Assembly: GCA_033296885.1 (NCBI GenBank)
Contig: MU863897.1
Span: 248,001-312,000, forward strand
DNA from: Triangularia verruculosa
Lineage: Eukaryota; Ascomycota; Sordariomycetes; Sordariales; Podosporaceae
Direction of reading: 5' to 3'
Length of the DNA stretch: 64,000 bases
Made by a program: the position numbers and the translations under genes. The notes beneath the pieces were generated by a model. The model ran no database searches. It worked only from the letters and a program-made list of their open reading frames with translations, and was not told the origin of the DNA. Shown here in pieces: positions 43,521 to 56,012 of this stretch. Numbering within the stretch: position 1 is the first letter of the stretch; every line of letters begins with the position of its first letter.

Positions 43521-46329
43521 CGTGTGTTCGGCACACCCGTAGAACCAAACATTGTTCTTTCCAGGTTTGAAAGGACACGGCTTCTTATGCTCTTTACCTA
43601 AAATAGTCGATGGCAGTCAGTTTGGAATCTTCACCACCCCCGCCCAAACTTTGCCGTTCGTTGTGGGATGATCAACATACATCGCCAATAGACATCTTCC
43701 TTTCCTATGTCATGACGACGTTCATGAATCACAATGCACTTTGCGTCACTGTTCCCCAGATGTCTTGTTCTCTCAGTACGCGTGTGTGTGTGTGTGTGTG
43801 TCCCATTTAACGCCGAAGGCGGTGGTTGCGCAGCAACCCCTCTTTGGGATTCTATCTGGTGATAGGTTGGGGCGGACCTAGTATGGGGAGTGCTAGATAC
43901 AGGAAAATACCCAATTGGAAGTTATCCTCGTTCTCCTCCTATCCATCCGGCCATTCAAGCCTTCGCGTAGTCGCAGTGGCAGCTTGGTTGAAGGTGCGAA
44001 ATCCTCCTGGTTGCTGAGTGCCCAGCTCCATTTCCGGGTCCTCTCAGTACGCGGAACCGAGGAAGACCTCGAAAAGTCTGAGTCGGGTTCCTGCCCAGCA
44101 AAAAAGGTTAACCTTGGTACCTAATCACTCTCTTTCGTATGAACCCTGTAAACACGCGTCATACACAGCAGAAGGGAAGAGTGTGGGCAAAGTCATTGTC
44201 GCCTCTCTTTAGAAGATAGGAAGTACATGAAGAGGCATCTTGCTTATCAGAGCAAGTGAATCAAGTCAGTAGCACCAAGAAGACAGATCACGTACCATCT
44301 TTAACGCACGATCATCAACGAAGGTTGCGTGGGAGAAGTGAAGGAGGCTGTGGCAAAGCTCGCCCGCAGGGCAGGTCAAAGAAAGATGCCGAAGAGACTT
44401 TGGAAAAAGAGGTGGGAAATATTATTCAGAGACTCAGGTTTCGACTGGTGGGGAGATATCCGATGAGGGCTGGACGTCCGGGGCACTACGCAACTTAAAC
44501 GGCTAGCCGCTGATGCAATGATTGAGCCTCGGATACGATAACCGCAGCCAGAACGTTATCTAATGTTATCATTCACTTATCTGACCATGCTCCAAGTCCC
44601 TTGAGAAGTAGTTCCTGCGACTTCGTCATATGTATCAGGAAGATCACGAGACTCGGCCAGAATGGCAGATCACCAGATGTAGGTCCAGGCTTCATCGGAA
44701 CAGAGAGAGCTCAGACATGGTATTTTTCGTTCAGGTGCCCCCTTTTTCTTTCGGCCCAGAACACTTCGGCCTCAGCGGAGACAGGAGGGCAGACGCTCAT
44801 ATCCCAAAAACTGTATATCAATACTGGCTTTGTGCGAATCTCTAAACTCTCAGATTATCAGTCAAAGATTTCACTTTTGTTGTCCAGCGACTTTATCATG
44901 ATACCCCGGTACCTTGGTACTGACTAGATGGCCAGAGAAAAGCAAAGCCAAACCGCGAAAAGCACGAGACCAACTGGCAGATAGCAAACATAGAGAGATC
45001 ACCCCATACTATCGTCCAGTGCCTGCTACCATCATCTCTTAGCCACACAGTTACACATCGTCTTCACGCACCAGTATATCGCAATCACATCAATCACTTA
45101 CTATGTACGTATGAAATGCGTTATCCCGTCATCCAAGACACACTTCCGTTAGGGCCGGCCATGTATGTATCAGAACACATGCCGAGCGTGGGGGTTCCAG
45201 TTTCACAACAGAACCTATCTGAGTGATCGTCCTCGCGTCAATCAAAAACCTCATTTAGGAGATAAGGTAGGTAGATACCTAGGGTACATTTTCTAGGTAA
45301 AGAAGATTTTGCTTCGGCACACTTCTCTGCCCAGATGTTTCCTGACAAGTGGACTGGTCGCAGCCACCTACACTGTCAACGGGTAAGTATATACCAGTGG
45401 TTGGTGATTGTTAAAGATGGTGTCTGAGCGTCTTGCTCCACCTAACCCCTTTTTAACGGAAAGGGGCAGATCTTGGCTCGCCAGGTGCCCTACGATTGTA
45501 CACGATTTGTAGTGGTGTATTTACCAACCAAGGATGTAGTCGGGACATGCAACATCTATTCATTGCTTCTTCTTTCCTCTCTCGCCTCCACCCTCATGTG
45601 TGTTTGCCACAGGTAACAGCTATGAGTAAACACATCGCGTGTCAATCGCTTTTGTTGGACCTGCCTAGTCGGCCCCTCCCATGTATTCCCATCCAAGCTG
45701 TTTCCGCCCTTCCATCTTGCTCCATATCTCGCTACTTCCTTCCACCCATCCATATGTGTTGTACCCTTTCTCATTCCACTTGCATTCATGCACAACATGA
45801 GAAAACAAACATAGTAGCAATAAAAACCAAAATTCAACATTATGTTTCTTCCAAAAACTCCGCTACCGCACAGGCAGATAGAACATTTGCTGAGGGTATA
45901 AAAGGTGGTTGATTCCCACATATTTCCCCATCCGCCCTCCCTGCCCCATGCCACCCCCCAGCCTTTCCGTTTCGGTACACCAAATGACCCAGAGAGCGCC
46001 GACACGCCTGCTGTTGCTACTCCGAACTATTCAAACAAGAGATAAACGAGTATGATGAACAAAGGGAATGGTTTGGATGTGTAGAGTAAGTACTTTTGAC
46101 GCAGAGGTCCGTAGTTCGTTCAACGTTATGGAATTAGATGCCTAGATTGACAAGTCGTAGAATGCGTGATTCAAGATATGGATGGTGATGACGTTGAGCT
46201 CGACAAAAGGCCCGTCCGAGAACGGTGGGTATCATGCTGTGAGAAACAGCGAATCCGTCCTCGACAACCTGGCAATTTGTCTCGCAGAGGGATTGGTGAG
46301 GTTGACATCGAAAGATTTGAGTATAAAGC
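43521..46329. other. Gene-poor intergenic region
   Basis: 2.8 kb with no coding region I can support. It contains a GT microsatellite at 43782-43801. Short open frames on both strands overlap one another and resemble nothing known. Confidence 0.5.
43782..43801. repeat. (GT)10 microsatellite
   Basis: Ten uninterrupted GT units in noncoding sequence. Likely length-polymorphic. Confidence 0.9.
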
Positions 46330-47757
46330 TCAAGGGAACCGCGGTCCCTGGTTGTGTGGCGGTTGGAAGCGTTGGTTTTGTTGATTTCGTTGCCCGTTTT
46401 CTCCGCGAGCAGCCACCCACTCAGCGTTTCCGCTTTGGCGAGTAGGCAGGTCAGCAGACACAGGCAGCTTTGTATCGTCGTTTGAAGCCGGTGTTCCTCG
46501 TTGATTATTAACGTTGACCTGTCCTGGGACAAGCTCGGTCACAGCTTGTGTGATGGACGCAACAACGTAGCTGCGCAACTCGCGGTCCTCCCTCGAATCT
46601 TCTTTTTCTAACCGGAAACGATTCTCTTTGGGCATGTTGGCCCTCCTCAAGTGTTTGATCTCTTGCAGAATGTACAGCAAGACCTCCTCGGGGCACCGGC
46701 TGCGGTCGTTGTAGCATTCCATTTTTCGCACGTAGCGTCTTGTCACATCGGTGGCACCGTCGATCGAGAAGGCAATGCAGTAGGACATCTTCTTGCCCCA
46801 GCCCTCTGTGTAAAGTCGTGGGTTATCCCAGGACTCTTCGCAGGCGTCGACATGTACCCATCGTTTCTGATGTTCCGAGTACACCTCGGTCCATACATGG
46901 TCCTCGGCGTTCCAAACCCAACGCACTCGGCCACCAACCGCCCGGCAGAGCATACTGAAGCAGTTCGCCCATTCGCCGCAACGGCCGCGTCTTGTCTGCA
47001 GCAAGCGCCACACGTCGCTGTATCGAGGGAACCGCTCATATGCCCCGCAATGCTGGCTCGCACACTGGTACAACTCGACTCTCAGGGCACCGCATGCCTT
47101 TTCCTCGGGCGTTGGCGGCGTCATACCCTTGGCAACTGTTGGTGACAGGCAGATGGGACATGGCGGGTTATTGACCCATGTAAAGAACTGTCTCTTGAAC
47201 CATCTATGGTCCAGCAAATTAGCACTTACTCAGTATGGTGTGCTGCAGGAATGGTCTGAAACGTACCGGAGGAGCGCGCGGATGACGCAATCCTGATAAC
47301 CCCAGACTGGTTTTCTCCCATCTCCCATACTCTCGGCCTGTGCCTGCATTACCTGGGTTTCTTCTTCGGCCTCGCCGTATATCCTGTCCAGCGGAATGAC
47401 CTGAAGAGCCTCGTCGAGCAAGCCTGGGTTCTCATATTTGGTCGGGGTTGCTGAAAGTGAAATAAGCAGGTTTCTGAATTTTATGGACGCCGCATCGTTG
47501 GGCGCTGGTGCTCGAGGAACCTTTGGAAGGTTTCGGACGGCGGAGTATGATGGTGGGGGTGCTGAAGAGCCGGAGGCATATGTGCCATCAGGTCCGACGG
47601 AGGAAGCCCTCGACAGGGACCCTGATCGAGATGATGTTTGCAATTCGTTCAGGCGCTTCGTCCGCAATAATTGCTCGAACTGGACTCGGAGATCGTGGGC
47701 CCATTCCTCCCCAAACTGGCCCGACCCTGGAGGAGCACTTCCCCGGTCGGCAGCCAT
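46330..47757 (-). CDS. PNG1: Peptide:N-glycanase-like protein Png1
   Basis: Exons 47267-47757 and 46330-47203 join in phase (63-bp intron, GTACGT...CATAG) to 454 residues. The ATG at 47757 is the first in frame; an earlier TTG at 47883 is not needed. The transglutaminase-like core begins after a zinc-binding Cys set (CPIC at 179-182, then YQCASQHC at 209-216) and RFPRY. The catalytic triad of the family is present: Cys239 in GRCGEW, His266 in EDHVW and Asp283 in VHVD, followed by WGKKMSYCIAFS. PNGases remove N-glycans from misfolded glycoproteins exported from the ER. The Neurospora orthologue is known as a polarity factor reported to lack enzyme activity. The last 80 residues are disordered and Gln/Asn-rich. 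Confidence 0.92.
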
Positions 47758-50700
47758 AATGTGTGAGATGGGCGACGGAGGTGTCGCAGTCGGAGAGCGG
47801 GATGCGTATGGCGACACGATAATGGTAGGCGGTTCTAAGCAACACTCGAGGTGTAAATGGCGGTTATAACGAGTGCGCAGCAATCAAGGGGTAGTGATGA
47901 CTACTATCCACTTTCAGGCCCCCAGCAACGTCAGCAACCCGCAATCGTTTGCTGAAGCGTCGTCCAAATATCGCCACGCTTTCGTAGACCAGTCCTACAA
48001 GGCGCGCGTCTGTTTCGCTTGCCCGTTTCTGATTACTCGAGTTACGTCGTGAACAATGTCGTCGTCGTGAAGGTTTTGTTGATTGCCGGCTGTTGGTCGT
48101 CTTCCCTTCCCGGCGCCTAATTGCGAATTGCGAATTGTCCGGTCGCGCAATGCTGTCGGTCGCTATTAATGTCGTCCCCCTTTCTTTCTTCGCCCACTAT
48201 TAGTCGGCCCTGAGACCTCGCTGTCGACAAGCAGTCGCCTCCTCGCTGAAAAAGGAGCGGATGCGGTGTCGTGGTGGTTTTGGCAGTTCGAGGAACAGGC
48301 CTCGCAGGCTCTGGGAGTGACGAGGAGATGTGTAGTAGGGTAGGCACGGATTGGATTGCAGATGGCGGAGGGCCAGGCAGAGAAAAGACAGGGTTGCGGG
48401 AGCCAGAGGGTGGCCCGGAGCACACAAGGGGGGGAATAAAGCTGAGGTGCAGATGGGGAGGGGGTGTGGGTGTGCAATGGCAGGCATACGTATGGCCCCC
48501 CTAATCGCACACTCTGAGTGTTGCGTGGCAGTACATGTAAAGTTAGTAACCACGGTGTCGCTCAATCTTGTTCCCCTTTCGGCCCGCCTGTTCGCCGTCT
48601 GCTCTGTAGTGAGAGAAGATGGTCCCCTCCAGAAGCCTTGCAGTACGTATGCTCAAATGTCTTCTGCCGAGGGGGGGGTGTTGATACATCTGGCATCTGC
48701 GCTAGGGAACAAACAGCAAGTGAGGGAGGAGGCGTCTTGGGTGCCAGACTGGACTGGACGCGCGTTCTCACCCTCGCCCGGACCAATCAGCGCCCGTTGC
48801 CAGGTCCCTCCGCCCCAAAGAGGTCTTGCACACGCATCGGCCTCCGCCTCAAGCATCACCCAAGAGAACACCAAGACGCACCCATATATCAGGGTCCATC
48901 CGTTCGGGACGGAGTCATTTTTCGTTTCGCTTCCCCCGTTCCTACGTCTATGAACTCACACAACCCTCTTGGATCATCCTTCTTTTCCAGCGGGTTGATT
49001 AACACTGAACCAAAGATGATCGCCTCGCTTTGTTACGTTGCAGCCAGACACCTGAAAATGTGGAGAGCGGGCCCACAGTCTAGGATGACGAGGCGTGGCT
49101 TATTAGCCTCTCCCCACTTCCCGATTGTGGCTGGAGATCTACGCTAACCAACCCAGCACCTCGGCCTGTGTGAATTCCAGAATAATCATCTCGAATCTCG
49201 AATCTCGAATGCCATTGTGTGTAGTTTCAGTGTCCGACATTACACAGCCTAGCCGGCCCCGTACTATTAATATGGCCAAGAAATCCGTGATATCTTCACT
49301 TGCCATACTTCAGTATGGCGAAAGGATCAGGTAAAAAGGCATCGTGATTTTCAGCAACCGCTCAGCCTTGTTGTCTCCACTAACAAGAGCCGTCCTTGAC
49401 GCACTCTCGTCACTGTGCTGCTGGGACTCGATAGAACAGTGTTGAACCTCTTTCTCCCGGGCTCACCGTCTGGGTTTCGTATTTGACTCGACATATTCCC
49501 ATATACTCGACTAGTTCATCTGTTTCAAATCTGCTACTGCTGACACGTCGGATTGAACATGAGCTGACGTCTTATTGCCACTGGCCAAACTTCCTTCCTA
49601 ACAGGTCGAAATAAGTCATCGAAAGACCCCGAGAGGTTACTCAGGCATGGACCAGCACTGACGACTACGGTGAGTTACTCCGGACACGGCGAGAGATCGA
49701 AAGACAGTTAGCAAGACAGATCGCGTAGGTGTTTTTTGTCAACTGTTGATGGGCGCCAAGGTCGTAATGAGGCCTACACGAACACGCTGCTCCGCGCAAT
49801 TCGAATTGCTTAGATCTGAAAAGTCATCCAAAAGACTTGGGGCAGCAGAGCATGAAGACATCACACTGGTCGATAATATGTGAGCCAGTCGTCAACACAG
49901 TGTCAGGAAGGGGGCCTAGTCAACCGGGAACACTGTGCCCACGGGGTGTGTCCCCAGTGGTGTTCAGGGCAGCGATTACGCGGCGCCTTGGCCCTCTTTC
50001 ATCTGGCTTTTGCAGACGGCCGCCACGCCGTCGCTCTGTCTACACACCATGAACCGACGATCTCCTCAGCCTTCTGGTCTGCCAGCCTTCCACGCCTTCC
50101 AGACCACTGCACGTCACTCACCCGTTGCCGAGGTCATTGTTATAGGGTTACAGCTACCTTGCTCCGTCAGCCATATTCTGCTATCTCCCCTTCATTGTCT
50201 CGTATCTCTTGATAGCTGCTTTGCCCTCGAGTCCCGGCCATGATAGGGAGATGGAACTCGCTGAATCCAGATTGATTAATCTCGGTCTTGGCACTTTGTC
50301 ACTTTATAAAGACCCGTTCGATGGCCCACGCACCCGGCAGACTCGACCGCTCCCTTTGGGAGCACGCTTGTAACCGTGGCTTACGTGGACGACTCCTCGC
50401 AACCCGACACATGATTTGGGCATGGACCACATCCCATTGCTCAACGACCTACCCGAAATAGCATATCAGAATCGATATGCCGTGGGAGGTACGGGAAAGA
50501 AAGCATCTCTGGATTTCGATATGACTGCCAGCAAGTATAGTCAGCCCGCCGTTGAATCCATGGATGATGAGATACCGAAGAGCCTCCACGCCAGTCAGGC
50601 TTCGGCGTGAGCGACTCACCCGTCACCTTGTTAACACCCCGTGTTCCCGTCCGGCCCGCTATAACAAAACTCCCGTTTTGATCTCGATCATATAGCCGTC

Positions 50701-52549
50701 TATACGTGGAAGCTCGATCACTCATGCCGGCTTCGGCTAGACCAGGTGTTTCTCTCGGTCCACTTATAGGTACTCCTGCCTGCCATACCGAACAATCAGT
50801 CTACAGATATGATCCGGGCTGGAGGTAGACATACAGAACCCACTTGAAACGTCACCAACAGCTTCAACATTGACATTATCAGAATCCAAAAACGGGGTAG
50901 ATATGCACCCCGCTTGCCATCGAAACCACTTCCATCGAACTGGACCTCCTCTTGGCCACCAATATTCCCCACCAGGACTTAAGCACACACCGGACAAGAG
51001 GCCATCCGCAAGTCCAACCCCCAACGGTGAGTGAACGATGAGCAGGACAGGACGCGCGTCTCCCAGAAATTTCTTCCCAACCCACGCAAGCCAGCCGACC
51101 AACCAACTTGCCACGTTTGGAGCCTCTCTCTCCCCCCTCCCTCGCCGTGACACTACCACTACAAGAGAAATATATCACATACCTGGCCCTGCTGCTTGCT
51201 TCACTCGGACGGGAGCCTTCCCCGCTCCGCATTACCTGGGTCAGGGATCCCCAGTACGCATCTCGAAGGTCCTGGATACACGCACCTTTGCCTGCTTCTC
51301 GTGGGACTCTCAGAAGCGGGGGACATACACCTCCAGACTGTGGGAACGAAGCCTTTTACTTTCACTTGTCTTCCACTCGGCCGAGAGCCTAGCCATAGTA
51401 TATATTCTGTCCTCCGTGCTCTTTTCACTCGATCCCACGATGATGATGATGATGAACAATGTCTCGGACAAGCCGGCAAGTAATCACCACCTACTACGTA
51501 AGATAAAGTAGACCTAGGCGTAGAAACTCCTTGAGACATCCAGTAGCACGACTCGCACCGTTACCGTAATACGTGGAAAAGCACACGCACTCACACACAT
51601 GAAAATGTCCACGAGAGGAAGAGAAAAACGGACCTGCAGTACATCGTGATACTGCCTATTTTACTTTGACACACATCCCCATGTTCCCCCTCAATGGTAT
51701 AACCGGTCTAGACCTGCCATATTGATGTCGTGTCGGCCAGTCCCACTTCATGATGGTGATAAAAGGTTTAGTCCTGATCGGGTATCCTTTTCCTCTCCAC
51801 TCACAAACCGAGACGTCTGTTGTGTGTGCGTGAGAGAGAGAGAGCAGGAATGTAGTGATACTTGTCCTCGTCGACTGGTAGGGAGATCAAAAAAAGGCCG
51901 AGAAGGAATCTCCTCTCAGGTACCTACGTCAAGAGACACGACGACCTGTCGGCCTGTCCGGCTCCCCGACGGATACATCACGTATTTCAGTGCCACCAAA
52001 CGATGGGGGTTTAGACGAGATATCGCCAAAGCATCATGTCCCCCCCCCCCCCAACGGATCGAAGGATAGATAGGTAGTTGCTTCCTTACCCGGGAGTAGT
52101 GCCAAAAAAAGAACACGGAGTCAAAAAAGAGGCCTGGATACAACTCGGGCATGGGTGGTGGCCCATCTTGCAAGTGGCTACGATTGCACGACTGAACATG
52201 AGACGGGAACAATAGCCTCAGGTAAAATGCCAGCCCTACCTAGCAAAAGTTCCGATGGGACATCGGCAGAGCTTGGTAGATAGATTTCATCCCAGAATCC
52301 AGCAAGACAAACCACTGACAGATCGTTGTGACCAACTCGATTATGCCATTACCTAAAACTCCATCTTTTAGAAACTCAAAGAAACTATTTACAGATCCAT
52401 CTACATCTCTGTATGTGACTTCGCAACCTATCAATCACATTGCCTTCACCGGATCCCAAAATCCCGGCCGACGACGGCAAACTATCCATCGCCGTCGTCG
52501 TAAGCTGCTTCACACCGCCGGCAAAAAAACTCACTCTCTCGTGATTAGT
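47758..52549. other. 4.8-kb gene-poor region
   Basis: Between PNG1 (head) and UTP4 (tail). Overlapping open frames of 100-209 codons at 48.2-49.2 kb and 49.8-51.5 kb compete on several frames and lack family resemblance or convincing introns. Simple repeats: three 7-bp units of ATCTCGA (49188-49208), GAT repeats (51439-51454), a GA run (51832-51844) and a run of 13 C (52040-52052). I found no RNA gene in it, though a noncoding RNA cannot be excluded. Confidence 0.5.
52040..52052. repeat. Poly-C run (13)
   Basis: Uninterrupted C homopolymer in noncoding DNA; the exact length may be an assembly uncertainty. Confidence 0.8.
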
Positions 52550-55245
52550 TCACCTCTCCCACTCCCCCTCACCAAAATACCTCTCCTTGCCGCCCTCCAC
52601 CTCCACTGGCCTCTCCACAACAGCAATTTCGTTCTCCTCACCCAACCCAACAACCCCCAATATCGGCCTAAACTGATACGTAAACCACCACCTCGACTTC
52701 TTCTCCGTCTCCACAACGGCCAGAGTCCCATTAGCCCCCTCCTGATGCTGCTGCTGCTGCTCCTCTCCTTGTCTGAGCTTCATCAGCTCCCCTTCCTCGT
52801 GATCATCCTCTTCGTCCTCGAACTCGCTCCCGCCAGCCACAGAACTAGCCCCATCATCCCCGTCCAGCTCCATCTCCTCCCAGTTGGTCTCCCCTTCCTC
52901 AGTATGTACCGCCTTCTTGACAATATGTGGCCCAATCGCCTCGCGCCCCTCCATCTTGCTACCAGCACCGCTCCCATCCCCGGCCCCGCCGTTTCTCTTC
53001 CTCTTCTTGCTCTTCTCCTTCTTCCCCTTGACGCTCTCGTCGACAGACTCCAGGTCTCTAGATAGATCGAGCATAAACAGACTGCTCACTCCCCAGAGCC
53101 AGATTCTGTCCCCTTGCCAGACAACACCCTTCATGACATCCCTCGTGATTCTGAATCGCTCGGGAAGTCTGGGGTATGTGTTTCTCCTTGACCACTCGGA
53201 CAAGACACCCTGGAGGGCGTTGAAGACGAGGACTTGCTTCATGACTGTTACTACCAAGAGCGAGTAATCATCTCTGGGGGAGAATGACAGCACCACGGGA
53301 GCGGCGGAGAGCTTGGGTAGGAGGCGGGCGTTGGGGGAGCGGACCCAGCGTTCTGTGTTAGGGTCGCTTTCGGAGGATGATGCGTCGGAGGAGGAGTCAT
53401 CGGATGAGGCCTCGTCATCAGAGTTGGCGGTTGTGCCGTTTGTGAGCGGTTGCTCACCTGGGACGCGTAATACCCATGTGTCCATGTACCCGCCCAGGTC
53501 GGCAGCCGCGAGCATTTTGCTGTTTGGGGAGAAGGTAAGCTGGGTGATGTTTCTGTTGTAGGTGCCGAGTCCGCCGAGGAGGAGGTTCTTGGAGATTTGT
53601 CGCCGGAGACGGGCGAGCTTTGATGGGGAAGAGATGGTGTAACTGCCATCCCCTGCAGGCTGAACCTTTGCAATCATGACCTTGCTGCCGTCCTCGACCC
53701 AAGAGATCCACTGCTTATTAGACGCAATTTGAACCCTGGAGGCGCCCTGGCCGGAGGTAGCGAGTTCAATCTTCTTGATTTGGGGTGGTTGCCCAGTCGC
53801 GTAATCGAGCTGAAAGACCTTGATGTCTGTGGAGGTCGCCGCAACGAGAAGCGTCCCATCTTCACTGATGGTGGCTGATGAAATGTGCGACTCCCCCTTG
53901 ACGTAGATCTTAGCAAGAAGCTTACGGTTCTTGCGCAGGCTTTGCGACGTAAAGTTCTGCGTGGTGGACGCGTCCTCGAGGATTTGTTGGGCCGGGCTGG
54001 GCAGATGCCAGAGTCGGACTTCATTCCCCCACCAGCTCAGCATGAAGCGCGCCTTTGGAGCGCTCTCCACGGTGGTGGCCTGTGGAAGGTTAGGCAGCGT
54101 TCTGTGATTCTCGTTTCCAGCCATGCGCAAAGGCATGACGACAGGGTTTCCATCGGGACCTGTATTACATCTCGTTAGTCTCCAATGAGTAGCGACAGTG
54201 ACCTCCAAGGAAACATACCGCCCGAAACCAAGACGCTCATTCCCTTGCCCTCAAAAGAAGCCATTGCCTTAACATCATGTGTGTGATAGCGTCTGTGATA
54301 CTTTTTGCTCCAACGGCGATTTTGCCCAGGGACAGGAATGAAAACTGATGTCTTTCTGTCCATGCCACCCGAGAAGATCTTGGAACCATCGGCGGCAACA
54401 GCCAAGCTCAGCACATCCTGGCTATGGCTCTGGATTCTTTGCGCCTGGGTATATGTTTTGCCATCATAGATGCGCACCTGACCGGTCGAGTCACCTGAAA
54501 CGATATCGCCGTTGGGAAGGCACTTCACGGCCCAAACGATGATGCTCTTGGGGCCTCCGGAAAGATCCGCACCGAGTGACATCTGCCTCAATAGTGCCCC
54601 GTTTCGAATATCATAGGCGCATATTGTGCTGTTGGAGCAGCCGACGACGACAACATTTCGGTTCTGGAAGGCGATGCTGACAAACTTGACTTTCTTGGAT
54701 GGTGTTCTGATCAAGCTCTTCTCGAACTTGAGGTCGCCGTCTTCGATCGAGTAGAGCACCAGATTGCCGTCAGCAGTACCGGCAACAAGCTTGCGACTTG
54801 TGTTGACGGTCGCCTTGTTTGGGAGTGGCTGGATCCCCAAGCACCAGATGTCGCCGTGTTGTCCACTTGCGTGCTTCTTAGCTCTGCCTTTCTCCAGGTC
54901 CCACTCTGTGATTGTGTTGCTGTAGCCAATGCTGAACAATCTTGATTTGCCGCAAATGAGTTTTCCATCTGTCATTTCCTCGTCAGGGTCGGTAACCCAG
55001 ACCAAGCCATCGACACTGCGGTCCTCGCCGCCGGGAATGACGAGTTCTTGGTGCCATACTCCGTTAGCAGGGTTCCAGATCTCAATGTCGCCATTCCCCC
55101 TTCCTATGGCCAGGCGGACCTGGACATGTTTTTGTGTGCTGTTCTTCTTGCTGGCGCTGGTCGAGGGAAGCGAGGAATGCGTAAAGGCGACGGAATTGAT
55201 GGCTTGGGGAGGATATTGCACGAAGCGGCACCGGTGGATATCCAT
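52550..55245 (-). CDS. UTP4: U3 snoRNA-associated protein 4 (Utp4/Cirhin), WD-repeat SSU processome subunit
   Basis: Exons 54219-55245 and 52550-54159 join in phase (59-bp intron) to 878 residues. The ATG at 55245 opens MDIHRCRFVQYPPQAINSVAF, the usual Utp4 start; upstream open frame has no ATG. WD-type repeats fill most of the protein: LAIGRGNGDIEIWNP, LFSIGYSNTITEWDL, LVAGTADGNLVLYS, VVVGCSNSTICAYDI, IVSGDSTGQVRIYD and IFSGGMDRKTSVF in the first propeller, with a second propeller after about residue 370. Acidic, Ser-rich and Lys-rich inserts (KGKKEKSKKRKR) mark the C-terminal third. As part of the tUTP/UtpA subcomplex it binds nascent pre-rRNA in the nucleolus and is needed for 18S rRNA production. 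It is divergent from NPT1, sharing a 767-bp region. Confidence 0.92.
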
Positions 55246-56012
55246 TTTTCCGACGTGGTCGGCCTCGGGTGTCGCGAGGGAAGAGGGGATAGAAAAGGGG
55301 GTATCTTTCGGCGCGCGCAATTCAATGAATGGATGGTTGTGTTTTTCTCGTTGTGCTGCTTGGCGGGGTGCTATGCTCTGTCGCGGCCAGTGAAGCTGCC
55401 TGTGAACTTTTTTTTTTCTGCCGCTTCAATCGGGTTGCCAAGCTCCAAGTCGGTGAAGTCGGTCAGTCAATTAAGCTATGGTCCGTGCCCACCCAGTGGA
55501 CCCTTGAGCAGCATCCGCTACCCATCGTACAGAAAACAGGGCCTCTCACCGTTTGTGCATCACTGTTTTTTGTTCGGAAAACACCCCACCAACCCCACAC
55601 TGCCTTGCTTCGCTTTGGAGGGGTTGTGTCATCGTCACACCGAGGCATTCCATAGAGTGGTTGGAGAGAGAAACAGCAATTGTGAGGCAGCCAAAGAACC
55701 TAGAGGCCGACGTTTCTTCTCTTTTTCCCTTTTGTCTTTTGAGCCCATTGCCAGCTGCAACAAGCCGCCTGACACGTCCTAGAACCAACACGTTTCAACC
55801 CCAACAGACGCCGCATACTTCACTCTCTTTCCAAAAGGGAGACTGTTCTCCCTGATTCTGCCTTGCCTTATCTTTACCTACCTAGGAAGCTCTCTTAAAA
55901 GCAACCTTACTGCCAGTCAGCAACATAGAAAGAACTCGCTACGCAATCTTCAACCTCAACTCAACCTACCTTATCTCAGTCCCCTTTGCACCGGCAAAAT
56001 TCATCGTTCATC
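55246..56012. promoter_or_regulatory. Divergent promoter between UTP4 and NPT1
   Basis: 767 bp between opposite start codons. Contains the pyrimidine-rich 5' leader of NPT1 (about 55810-56010). The UTP4 side keeps an open frame without ATG for 75 bases, which is chance. No specific motif is identified. Confidence 0.55.

Noticed and set aside
48351..49147. Overlapping 200- and 209-codon plus-strand frames
   Set aside because: They compete in different frames, show no family resemblance, and neither has convincing splice or start signals.
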